6,502 nucleotides of DNA, from NCBI GenBank assembly GCA_002315165.1, contig DCGC01000041.1, positions 1 through 6,502 of the forward strand. Direction: 5' to 3'. The stretch comes from Candidatus Saccharibacteria bacterium UBA1788. GTDB lineage: Bacteria; Patescibacteriota; Saccharimonadia; Saccharimonadales; Saccharimonadaceae. The notes under the pieces were generated by a model. That model did not search any database. It was not told the origin of the DNA and saw nothing but the letters and a program-made list of their open reading frames with translations. Below, piece by piece: positions 1 through 5,450 of the stretch (position 1 is the stretch's first letter; each line of letters starts with the position of its first letter). The translations under genes were made by a program, and so were the position numbers.

Positions 1-760
1 AAAGCGCATCAATTTGGAACTCTCCAGAGGTGCGTTTTTCGCTATATTGACCATTTGGGTATTTTGGAGAAAAACCGTCAAATGCACAGACCACTATTCT
101 CACTGGTCCCCATGAATTCGAAGACATAGAGGCATTTACTATTGGGTTGATACAGTGGCCATAGTCATATGGCGTCCATTGACTCTCGGAGTTGCTATAA
201 AACGTGAAAGCGCTGTAGATAAGCGAATCCGATCCTAGCGTGATTACTTCGGAGACTGGTTTTTCGGACGTAATATTCCAATCTTGAGTCGTGTTCTTAA
301 TGTCTATAGTCCAGATACTGTAATACATTTTGATGTCACCACTGAACTGCAAAGACACTGCGTACGGGTTTTTGATATACCCGTTTTCAATGTTCCAAGC
401 GGATTCAGTTGGTTCAGGAAGTGCAGCAGTGCCTTTCCCGACAGATACTTTTTCCCAACACGCTTCAATAGCATCCCAATCAGTTTCTGTGTTCATCCAC
501 GGCGTATATTTTACAGTAACGTCGAACGTATATCCGTCTTTATTGCTCCCTTGGATTGTAGTGGTTTCAAAATCTGGGGTTTTAACGACTGGTTTTTCAG
601 GTTCGATGATTTCCGTGGTTGATTCTGTATCTTCCGAGGTTTCCTCCGAATAGATGTCGTCAGTTTCGTATGTGCCGTCTTTTGCGCTGTCGGTATTGCC
701 ACAAGCACAAAGAGATGCCAACAAAACTACGGACAAAATTAGGGCAATTAGTTTTTTCAT
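1..760 (-). CDS. Predicted secreted lipoprotein, N-terminal part (runs off left edge)
   Basis: The frame is open from an ATG at 760 down to base 2, giving 253 residues without a stop, so the C-terminus lies outside the window. Residues 1-19 are a lipoprotein signal peptide: basic MKK, a hydrophobic core (LIALILSVVLLASL), then L17-C18-A19-C20-G21. C20 is the likely lipidated cysteine (-1 Ala, -3 Leu; the Cys at -2 is unusual). Residues about 22-65 are a polar linker rich in Thr, Ser, Glu and Asp, as expected for a spacer that lifts a domain off the membrane. From about residue 75 the sequence alternates hydrophobic and polar residues with many Trp and Tyr, suggesting a beta-rich extracellular domain containing C101, C203 and C225. 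I do not recognise the family. A GAGAGG ribosome site lies 10 nt before the ATG. It is transcribed divergently from the HD-domain gene. Surface attachment is a safe inference; substrate or role is unknown. Confidence 0.85.
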   Translation of the reverse strand, partial: MKKLIALILSVVLLASLCACGNTDSAKDGTYETDDIYSEETSEDTESTTEIIEPEKPVVKTPDFETTTIQGSNKDGYTFDVTVKYTPWMNTETDWDAIEACWEKVSVGKGTAALPEPTESAWNIENGYIKNPYAVSLQFSGDIKMYYSIWTIDIKNTTQDWNITSEKPVSEVITLGSDSLIYSAFTFYSNSESQWTPYDYGHCINPIVNASMSSNSWGPVRIVVCAFDGFSPKYPNGQYSEKRTSGEFQIDAL

Positions 761-792
761 AACACATTTTCCTCTCTTTTAAAGTACTCGGC

Positions 793-806
793 AAAAGCCG
801 GCTTTT
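793..806. repeat. 14-bp perfect palindrome at the lipoprotein gene's predicted transcription start
   Basis: AAAAGCCGGCTTTT reads the same on both strands. It lies directly downstream of the minus-strand -10 box (814-809), covering the expected start of transcription near 802-803. That is a classic position for a repressor operator. An overlapping short stem (CGGC-AAAA-GCCG, 789-800) could instead form a hairpin at the mRNA 5' end. Operator function is inferred from position only. Confidence 0.4.
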
Positions 807-808
807 TT

Positions 809-836
809 ATTATAACATTTTATTGCATATAGTAAA
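809..836 (-). promoter_or_regulatory. Extended -10 promoter for the lipoprotein gene
   Basis: On the minus strand, TG-T-TATAAT occupies 817-809: a perfect -10 hexamer with the TGn extension. A weak -35 (TTTACT, 836-831) lies 16 bp upstream. Transcription would begin near 802, giving a leader of about 40 nt before the ATG at 760. Confidence 0.6.
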
Positions 837-857
837 TCATAAGCACAATATAATTTT

Positions 858-886
858 TTGTTTTAGTCAAAGAATCATGCTATACT
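858..886 (+). promoter_or_regulatory. Extended -10 promoter for the HD-domain gene
   Basis: TG-C-TATACT at 878-886 is an extended -10 element. Seventeen bp upstream of the hexamer is a weak -35, TTGTTT (858-863). The predicted start near 893 gives a leader of about 38 nt. It stands back to back with the minus-strand lipoprotein promoter without overlap. Confidence 0.6.
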
Positions 887-915
887 ATTTTGTGGTTGGG
901 AGTTCTTTAATTTTT

Positions 916-925
916 AGGAGGTGAT
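916..925 (+). promoter_or_regulatory. Perfect Shine-Dalgarno that fixes the TTG start of the HD gene
   Basis: AGGAGGTGAT is fully complementary to the usual 16S rRNA 3' end. The GGAGG core ends 9 nt before the TTG at 931. The HD reading frame has a TGA at 922-924 and no other start codon between it and the TTG, so translation cannot begin further upstream. Confidence 0.85.
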
Positions 926-930
926 GTGGT

Positions 931-1677
931 TTGTCTATTAAACCTATTTCAGAAAAGGGCAAAATTATTTGGCAACTTTATCGAACAGCAAAAGAAGGCC
1001 AATCGACCACGATTCGTAGCGGGTACGGGATTTATGGAATTTACCCATACGACAAAAGTGAGCCGTTTGATTTTACCCGTTCAGAATCTGATGCTGAGCA
1101 CGTTTTTGGAACATTGATTTTGCTGAGCCATATTGGCGAGTTTTATCGCGATTTGGTGCCATCTTGTTATACTTTGTCATTGTATATGCAGACTCTACTT
1201 TTCCATGAATTAGGTGAAAACGAGTCAGGAGATATACCAGATGATGGACAGCGTGATGACGCTAAAAAAGACAAGCAAGAATATCAATATATTTCCGATT
1301 ATTTAGAGGCTTGGCCGACGAAGCGCGCAGATTTAATCAAGGCAAAAGTTCGAGAGATGCAGAATAAGTCATCTGTTGCTGGAAAACTGATTTATTGCGT
1401 CGATAAAACCGAAGCAATTTTGCAAAATTTTATCTATGAAGCACAAGGTAGGTCTGGGGACGCGGCTACAAAAGAAAAGATGTTTGAAACTTTTTCTGAG
1501 CGCGACCAATCTGAGCTTATAGCAACTAACTCAACAAAGCCAGCAGATATGTGGGCATACGGATTTTATGATAGATATCGCAAATACCCAATGTTTGATA
1601 TATTCTTCGATATTATAAGAGCCGCAGCTCTAGATGTCAGGGGCGAAGATTTTACTTGGTTACCAGAAAACTCCTAA
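931..1677 (+). CDS. HD-domain (YfbR/HDDC2-like) phosphohydrolase
   Basis: A 248-residue protein of the HD_3 type of metal-dependent phosphohydrolases. Known relatives (YfbR, HDDC2) are 5'-deoxynucleotidases that remove phosphate from deoxynucleoside monophosphates in the cytoplasm. Metal-site motifs appear in order: A55-E56-H57 (first His), H92-E93-L-G-E96 (the HD signature, here His-Glu), G100-D101-I-P, and D158 in CVDKTEA. E96 matches the glutamate found in HDxxE of the deoxynucleotidases. It is longer than YfbR (about 200 residues), with extra sequence at both ends; residues 171-248 past the last motif are not recognised. The start is TTG, forced by an in-frame upstream stop and a perfect Shine-Dalgarno. 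It has its own promoter and terminator, so it is a single-gene unit beside the thymidylate operon. Substrate is not predictable; the Glu for Asp change makes even hydrolase activity uncertain. Confidence 0.8.
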   Translation: MSIKPISEKGKIIWQLYRTAKEGQSTTIRSGYGIYGIYPYDKSEPFDFTRSESDAEHVFGTLILLSHIGEFYRDLVPSCYTLSLYMQTLLFHELGENESGDIPDDGQRDDAKKDKQEYQYISDYLEAWPTKRADLIKAKVREMQNKSSVAGKLIYCVDKTEAILQNFIYEAQGRSGDAATKEKMFETFSERDQSELIATNSTKPADMWAYGFYDRYRKYPMFDIFFDIIRAAALDVRGEDFTWLPENS

Positions 1678-1682
1678 CTACA

Positions 1683-1709
1683 CCCGAGCTTTTTAGCTCG
1701 GGCTTTTTT
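1683..1709 (+). terminator. Rho-independent terminator of the HD-domain gene
   Basis: An 8-bp perfect stem CCCGAGCT/AGCTCGGG (1683-1690 with 1695-1702), loop TTTT, then C and six T. It begins 5 bp after the TAA of the HD gene. The thyA -10 element starts within a few bases of the T-run. Confidence 0.92.
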
Positions 1710-1710
1710 A

Positions 1711-1719
1711 TGATATAAT
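1711..1719 (+). promoter_or_regulatory. Extended -10 promoter of the thyA-folA-glyA operon
   Basis: TG-A-TATAAT is a perfect -10 hexamer with TGn extension, no convincing -35 (the position falls in the terminator hairpin). The predicted start near 1725-1727 leaves a leader of only about 13 nt, too short for a riboswitch or attenuator. The ATG at 1718-1720 lies inside this -10 and upstream of the ribosome site, so it cannot be the thyA start. Confidence 0.7.
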
Positions 1720-1738
1720 GAGAAAAATTGGAGGTTTT

Positions 1739-2677
1739 ATGAGCAAATTTGATGAGCAGTATCTCGATTTGTGCGAACGCATTTTGAGAGACGGCGAGAA
1801 AATCACAACCGACCCATCGGTTTTGACTAAAACTACAAAAAAGTCGACTGGGACTAATATGCCTACGCATATTGCTCAAACTCAAAAACCTACGACTACT
1901 TATTCGCTGCCGCATCAAGTTTTGTATTTTGATTTAGCAGAGGAATTTCCAATATTGACGACAAAATTTGTGGCGTTTAAGTCGGCGGTCTTAGAAATGC
2001 TTTGGATTTATCAAGCCCAGAGCAACGATGTGCGCTGGCTGCAAGAACGCGGAATTAAAATTTGGAACGAGTGGGAGATTGATGAAAATGGAGATTATTT
2101 AGGAAAGCATTTTGGTAAAGAATTTGCGCACACGATTGGCACTGCTTATGGGTGGATTGTGAATAAATATCAACTAACGCAGAGTTTGATCGAGACGTTG
2201 AAAACCGATCCAGCAAATCGTAGAATGATTATGAGTTTGTGGCAAAACGAATGGTTGCCTACTGCGGCTTTGCCAAGTTGTGTTTGGAATTCGCAATGGA
2301 ACGTGACGGGAGATAGGTTAAATATTATGGTGACAGTACGTTCGAATGATGTTCCGCTTGGAATGCCGTTTAATGTTGCGCAATATGCTGTGCTTTGTCA
2401 TTTAGTCGCGCGAACGGTTGGATTGAAGCCTGGAAAAATGACTTATGTTATAAATAATGCGCATATTTATGAAAACCAAATTGACGGGATTAAGGAACAG
2501 CTAAAACGTCGTGATGAAAAAATCAAATCTGACGGAAAATTATTTGATGCGCCAAAATTATGGATTAATCCGGAAGTTAAAGATTTCTTTGAATTCGATA
2601 ATTCTAAAGAATTGCTTGATATACGTCTGGAAAATTATGAACATCAAGGCAAGATTATCATGCCAGTTACGGAGTAG
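1739..2677 (+). CDS. thyA: Thymidylate synthase ThyA
   Basis: Converts dUMP and 5,10-methylene-tetrahydrofolate to dTMP and dihydrofolate in the cytoplasm. The 312-residue protein starts at the ATG behind GGAGG (1730-1734, 4-nt spacing). Motifs in order: FPILTTK (70-76), E86-M-L-W (folate and dUMP pocket), W109-N-E-W112, A136-Y-G138, R161-R162 (phosphate binding), A177-L-P-S-C181-V (catalytic Cys), R201-S-N-D204 and L207-G-M-P-F-N212 (dUMP binding), A241-H242-I-Y244. Several positions differ from E. coli and L. casei: the PPCH motif is PSCV, the QWR after YG is absent, and the DRTGT phosphate loop is replaced by a Thr-rich stretch (22-56). From memory, the layout, including INNxHIYxNQ, resembles the streptococcal-type ThyA branch, so this looks like a functional divergent subfamily. 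First gene of an operon; folA begins 2 bp after its TAG. Confidence 0.95.
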   Translation: MSKFDEQYLDLCERILRDGEKITTDPSVLTKTTKKSTGTNMPTHIAQTQKPTTTYSLPHQVLYFDLAEEFPILTTKFVAFKSAVLEMLWIYQAQSNDVRWLQERGIKIWNEWEIDENGDYLGKHFGKEFAHTIGTAYGWIVNKYQLTQSLIETLKTDPANRRMIMSLWQNEWLPTAALPSCVWNSQWNVTGDRLNIMVTVRSNDVPLGMPFNVAQYAVLCHLVARTVGLKPGKMTYVINNAHIYENQIDGIKEQLKRRDEKIKSDGKLFDAPKLWINPEVKDFFEFDNSKELLDIRLENYEHQGKIIMPVTE

Positions 2678-2679
2678 AG

Positions 2680-3162
2680 ATGAGTTTTAGTTTAATTGCA
2701 GCAATTGGAAAAAATAACGAGCTCGGAAAACGAGGTGGGCTTTGTTTTAATATTCCTGGTGACTTAAAATTTTTCAAAGAAACAACTATGGGCTATCCGA
2801 TTTTTATGGGATTTAATACTTGGAAAAGTTTACCAAAAAAATTGCCCGGCCGTGAACATTTTGTTTTAACTTATGAGCCTAAAGACTTGCCTGAAGATAT
2901 TAATGCGGTGACTGATTTTAAAAAATTCGTGGAAGAAAATCTGAATTCTAAGCAGAAAATTTTTGTGATTGGTGGGGGTTCAGTTTATCAACAAATGTTG
3001 CCTTTTTGTGATGAATTGTTTTTGACCGAAGTTCAAGCTAGCGATAGCGAAGCTGATACATTTTTCCCTGTTTTAGACAAGAGCGAGTGGGATAGAAAAA
3101 TAATCGGAAAGGGTCAGGACAATGGTTTAGATTATGTCCACGTGCTTTATACTAGAAAATAA
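2680..3162 (+). CDS. folA: Dihydrofolate reductase
   Basis: Reduces dihydrofolate, the by-product of ThyA, to tetrahydrofolate with NADPH. At 160 residues it has the usual bacterial length. Visible motifs: IAAIGKNNELG (6-16), P26-G-D28-L with D28 as the catalytic acid (E. coli D27), FFKETTMG (31-38), M43-G-F-N-T47-W, L55-P-G-R58 (R58 binds the folate glutamate), VIGGGSVY (96-103, cofactor loop), L115-T116 and D126-T127-F-F-P. Departures from the family: the conserved Pro-Trp before the catalytic loop is C22-F23, and the Arg of the MGRxT motif, which contacts the NADPH 2'-phosphate in E. coli, is F45. The ATG follows the thyA stop by 2 bp and its GGAG site (2671-2674) lies inside the thyA end, pointing to translational coupling. 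All core residues for catalysis remain, so activity is likely. Confidence 0.95.
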   Translation: MSFSLIAAIGKNNELGKRGGLCFNIPGDLKFFKETTMGYPIFMGFNTWKSLPKKLPGREHFVLTYEPKDLPEDINAVTDFKKFVEENLNSKQKIFVIGGGSVYQQMLPFCDELFLTEVQASDSEADTFFPVLDKSEWDRKIIGKGQDNGLDYVHVLYTRK

Positions 3163-3170
3163 GGAGGAAT

Positions 3171-4529
3171 ATGGAAAAAGATTTAGTATTTTCGTTGATT
3201 GAAAACGAAAAAAAGCGCGAGTCGGAAGGCTTTGAGTTAATCCCGAGCGAAAACTATGTTTCTAAAGAAGTTTTGGCGGCGGCCGGTTCGATTTTGACAA
3301 ATAAATATAGCGAGGGCTATCCAAATTTTGAAGGCGTGCCTGGTAATGCTGAAGAAAAAATTGCGGAAGAAATTTTGCCAAACTATCGTTACTATGGGGG
3401 GCAAGAAAATATAGACCGCATCGAGCGTTTAGCTATTGATCGTGCTTGCCGTTTATTTAATGCAGACCATGCAAATGTTCAGCCACATTCTGGCGCAAAT
3501 GCAAATGAGGCTGTGTATTGGGCTTGGTGTGAACCTGGTGACAAGATTCTTGCGATGAACCTTGGGCATGGTGGGCATTTAACCCACGGCTCACCGGTAA
3601 CGAGAAGTGCGCATATTTACGATTTTATCGCTTACGGAACAACTCCTGAGGGCGATATAGATTATGATGAATTGGAAAAATTAGCGATTGAACACCAGCC
3701 GAAAATTATTTTAATAGGTTATTCGGCGTTTATGAAAATTCCTGATTTTAAGCGCGTTGCAAAAATCGGCAAAAAAATTCCTGGCTGTCTTTTGATGGCA
3801 GACATGGCACACGTGGCTGGTTTAATTGCTGGCGGTGAACATCCGAATCCGCTCGATTTTGGGTTTAATGTGATGACGACGACAACTCACAAAACTTTGC
3901 GCGGACCACGCAGCGGGTTAATTCTTTCTAAGGGCAACGTAGCATCGCCACTTAGAAAACCAGAAAAAACGCTTGAAAATATTCCGATTCTAATTGATCG
4001 CGCAGTATTTCCTGGCACACAAGGTGGGCCACTAGAACATATTATTGCGGCTAAGGCGGTAGCATTTGGCGAAGCGCTAAAACCGGAGTTTAAAACTTAC
4101 GCAAAAAATATTAAGAAAAATGCAAAAGTTTTGGCCGAGGAATTAGTTAAAGCAGGGTTTAAACTCTGTGGCGGCGGCACGGAAAATCATTTGATTCTTG
4201 CGAACGTTGAAGAAAGCTTTGGCGTGAATGGTAAATTTTATGAAAAAGCCTTAGACATGGTTGGCTTGACGCTTAATGCGAATGCAGTTCCTGGAGATAA
4301 AGGCGGAGCATTTAGGCCGAGTGGGGTTAGGTTTGGAACGCCAGCGATGACAACTCGCGGACTTGGAACAAAAGAAATGAAACAAATTGCAGTTTGGATG
4401 AAACGCGTAATGGATATTTGCGTTGGTGTTGGTACTGAAGAGAATATATTGAACGCCAAAGAAGAATTAGACGCAATTCGCGAAGAAGTAAAAAAGCTTG
4501 CCCTAGAGTATCCGGTTCCTGCAATTTAG
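3171..4529 (+). CDS. glyA: Serine hydroxymethyltransferase
   Basis: PLP enzyme that moves the serine hydroxymethyl carbon to tetrahydrofolate, making glycine and 5,10-methylene-tetrahydrofolate for ThyA. Landmarks: LIPSENYVS (23-31), NKYSEGYP (44-51), RYYGG (73-77), S107-G-A109 (phosphate binding), HGGHLTHG (133-140), S185 in GYSAF, D211-M-A-H214, and TTTTHK241TLRGPR with K241 as the PLP lysine; R387 in SGVRFGTPA binds the substrate carboxylate. At 452 residues it exceeds the usual 410-420. The excess comes mainly from an insertion of about 19 residues at 52-72, between the NKYxEGYP and RYYGG active-site segments, and one of about 11 residues near 256-275, before AVFPGTQGGP. The reading frame stays intact across both. 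The ribosome site AAGGAGG overlaps the folA stop and lies only 3 nt from the ATG. Last protein gene of the operon, with no terminator before the tRNAs. Confidence 0.97.
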   Translation: MEKDLVFSLIENEKKRESEGFELIPSENYVSKEVLAAAGSILTNKYSEGYPNFEGVPGNAEEKIAEEILPNYRYYGGQENIDRIERLAIDRACRLFNADHANVQPHSGANANEAVYWAWCEPGDKILAMNLGHGGHLTHGSPVTRSAHIYDFIAYGTTPEGDIDYDELEKLAIEHQPKIILIGYSAFMKIPDFKRVAKIGKKIPGCLLMADMAHVAGLIAGGEHPNPLDFGFNVMTTTTHKTLRGPRSGLILSKGNVASPLRKPEKTLENIPILIDRAVFPGTQGGPLEHIIAAKAVAFGEALKPEFKTYAKNIKKNAKVLAEELVKAGFKLCGGGTENHLILANVEESFGVNGKFYEKALDMVGLTLNANAVPGDKGGAFRPSGVRFGTPAMTTRGLGTKEMKQIAVWMKRVMDICVGVGTEENILNAKEELDAIREEVKKLALEYPVPAI

Positions 4530-4535
4530 GAATTG

Positions 4536-4544
4536 TGTTATAAT
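4536..4544 (+). promoter_or_regulatory. Extended -10 promoter for tRNA-Ala
   Basis: TG-T-TATAAT begins 7 bp after the glyA stop, with no clear -35. Predicted transcription starts near 4551, only about 3 nt before the mature tRNA 5' end. The tRNAs may therefore be transcribed both from here and by read-through from the thyA operon. Confidence 0.6.
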
Positions 4545-4553
4545 CAAATGGTC

Positions 4554-4629
4554 GGGGTAGTAGCTCATCTGGTAGAGCGCAGCATTCGCATTGCTGAGGT
4601 GAGGAGTTCGAGTCTCCTCTACTCCACCA
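4554..4629 (+). tRNA. tRNA-Ala, anticodon CGC
   Basis: A full 76-nt cloverleaf. The acceptor stem GGGGTAG/CTACTCC (4554-4560 with 4619-4625) contains G3:U70 (4556 with 4623), the alanine identity pair. The D stem is GCTC/GAGC, the anticodon stem CAGCA/TGCTG with loop TTCGCAT (anticodon 4587-4589, reading GCG), variable loop 5 nt, and T arm AGGAG-TTCGAGT-CTCCT. Discriminator A at 4626 and an encoded CCA at 4627-4629. Confidence 0.97.
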
Positions 4630-4640
4630 TTTATTTTACC

Positions 4641-4669
4641 TTGCATAGATAATTCATTTATTATAAAAT
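4641..4669 (+). promoter_or_regulatory. Possible promoter for tRNA-Leu
   Basis: The 50-bp spacer between the tRNAs holds TTGCAT (4641-4646) and TAAAAT (4664-4669) 17 bp apart, with an overlapping TATAAA at 4662. Both boxes are imperfect, and the tRNA could simply be cotranscribed with tRNA-Ala and processed. Confidence 0.35.
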
Positions 4670-4679
4670 AGATTTAGAT

Positions 4680-4762
4680 GCCCGAGTGGTGAAATTGGTA
4701 TACACGTATGCCTTAGGAGCATATGCGCAAGCGTGCTGGTTCGAGTCCAGTCTCGGGCACCA
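4680..4762 (+). tRNA. tRNA-Leu, anticodon UAG
   Basis: A class II tRNA of 83 nt. Acceptor stem GCCCGAG/CTCGGGC is perfect (4680-4686 with 4752-4758). D stem GTG/CAC; anticodon stem TATGC/GCATA with loop CTTAGGA (anticodon 4714-4716, reading CUA and probably other CUN codons). A long variable arm (4724-4734) can fold as a small hairpin; T arm GCTGG-TTCGAGT-CCAGT. Discriminator A at 4759 and encoded CCA at 4760-4762. Confidence 0.97.
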
Positions 4763-4770
4763 TAGAAATA

Positions 4771-4793
4771 ACCCCTGTTGGGGGTATTTTTTT
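4771..4793 (+). terminator. Terminator after the tRNA pair
   Basis: A stem ACCCC/GGGGT (4771-4775 with 4781-4785), loop TGTTG, then A and seven T. It lies 8 bp past tRNA-Leu and is the first terminator after the thyA promoter, so it probably ends the thyA-folA-glyA-tRNA transcript. Confidence 0.85.
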
Positions 4794-4805
4794 ATTTGGC
4801 TAACC

Positions 4806-4834
4806 TTGAAAAATATGCGAAAATATGATAAAAT
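4806..4834 (+). promoter_or_regulatory. Promoter for the unknown 174-residue protein gene
   Basis: A -35 TTGAAA (4806-4811) and a -10 TAAAAT (4829-4834) are 17 bp apart, and TGA at 4826-4828 adds the TGn extension. It has the best -35 in the window. The predicted start near 4841 gives a leader of about 53 nt that begins with a weak hairpin (GTAG/CTAC, 4841-4853). Confidence 0.65.
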
Positions 4835-4893
4835 AGGTAAGTAGCTTGTCTACGTTCTTTGATATGCCGACAAAAAATAATGGGGGGATTATT

Positions 4894-5418
4894 ATGAAAC
4901 TCAAAGTTGGCAATGCTGTTTATTTGCAGAAAAACGACGTCGCTTTTATTATGCACGATTTATGTTGCGTGCCGGCGTTTTTTGTGGATGAAATTTTTAC
5001 TCCTGGCGAACCTTTTATTATGATGGATTTAGCGGAAGACGGGATGGAGTTTTGCTGCCGTCTCGAAAAGATTGAAAGTGTAAAGTGGGTGATGAATCAG
5101 GATTGGATTCTTGATTATCACGAGTTTAAAGACTTGCCGATCGGGACCCTGAAAGCAATGAGAATGCAGATTCGACAAGAATTAGATGAAAAAATTGACA
5201 TTTTCAATGCGCAGGACGATGATTATCGTAGTAAAAATTTTAACCGAAAAGCTGCACTGTTTAGCCAAATGGAACATAAAATCTTTTCGCTCAAAATTAT
5301 GGAAGATTACCTGAGAGCAAAAATTAGTTTCGTGTTTCCTGATGAGTTGGCCAAATCTATGGCCGTTCCACAAAAGCGCAAGAAAAAAACTTGGTTTGGA
5401 CGTTTTTTTCGGCAATAA
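4894..5418 (+). CDS. Hypothetical protein with basic C-terminal tail
   Basis: I do not recognise this 174-residue protein. The ATG at 4894 is chosen because a G-rich ribosome site (GGGGGG, 4882-4887) lies 6 nt before it; a TTG at 4846 and an ATG at 4864 in the same frame have no such site. Residues 1-66 look beta-rich with short hydrophobic strands, beginning VGNAVYLQ like a small barrel fold, and include two Cys pairs (C24-C25 and C54-C55). Residues 77-107 and 112-146 look helical and charged, possibly a hairpin or short coiled coil. The last 15 residues are strongly basic and aromatic (KRKKKTWFGRFFRQ), which could bind nucleic acid or lie on the membrane. No signal peptide or membrane helix. 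It has its own promoter and terminator, so its neighbours say little about its role. Confidence 0.75.
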   Translation: MKLKVGNAVYLQKNDVAFIMHDLCCVPAFFVDEIFTPGEPFIMMDLAEDGMEFCCRLEKIESVKWVMNQDWILDYHEFKDLPIGTLKAMRMQIRQELDEKIDIFNAQDDDYRSKNFNRKAALFSQMEHKIFSLKIMEDYLRAKISFVFPDELAKSMAVPQKRKKKTWFGRFFRQ

Positions 5419-5425
5419 ACAGAAC

Positions 5426-5449
5426 CCCGCTCTCAGGAGCGGGATTTTT
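5426..5449 (+). terminator. Terminator between convergent genes
   Basis: A 7-bp stem CCCGCTC/GAGCGGG (5426-5432 with 5437-5443), loop TCAG, then A and five T on the plus strand. It begins 7 bp after the unknown gene and 7 bp beyond the LPXTG gene's stop on the other strand. The minus-strand tail is only moderately T-rich, so termination in that direction is less certain. Confidence 0.85.
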
Positions 5450-5450
5450 G

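Noticed and set aside
789..808. Terminator-like stem followed by six T on the plus strand
   Set aside because: No plus-strand gene lies upstream; the flanking gene runs on the minus strand. The sequence is better explained as part of the lipoprotein promoter and leader.
926..1117. GTG-started plus-strand frame overlapping the start of the HD gene
   Set aside because: It overlaps the HD protein in another frame; the HD frame contains clear family motifs and fits the ribosome site spacing, whereas this one ends early without any recognisable feature.
1718..1738. Upstream ATG giving thyA seven extra residues
   Set aside because: That ATG overlaps the -10 hexamer and precedes the GGAGG site, so it would not be in the transcript; the ATG at 1739 is correctly placed.
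1711..1740. Folate or other riboswitch before the thymidylate operon
   Set aside because: The predicted leader is about 13 nt, and the only hairpin nearby is the HD gene's terminator.
1652..1918. Minus-strand open frame across the HD end and thyA start
   Set aside because: It runs through the terminator and promoter, lies antisense to thyA coding sequence and shows no recognisable domain.
4238..4524. Two minus-strand open frames inside glyA
   Set aside because: Both lie antisense to strongly conserved SHMT sequence and have no ribosome site or protein motif; shadow frames.
4846..4893. TTG or ATG starts extending the unknown protein by up to 16 residues
   Set aside because: Neither has a ribosome site; the TTG lies only a few bases past the predicted transcription start, while the ATG at 4894 has a G-rich site at 6 nt.
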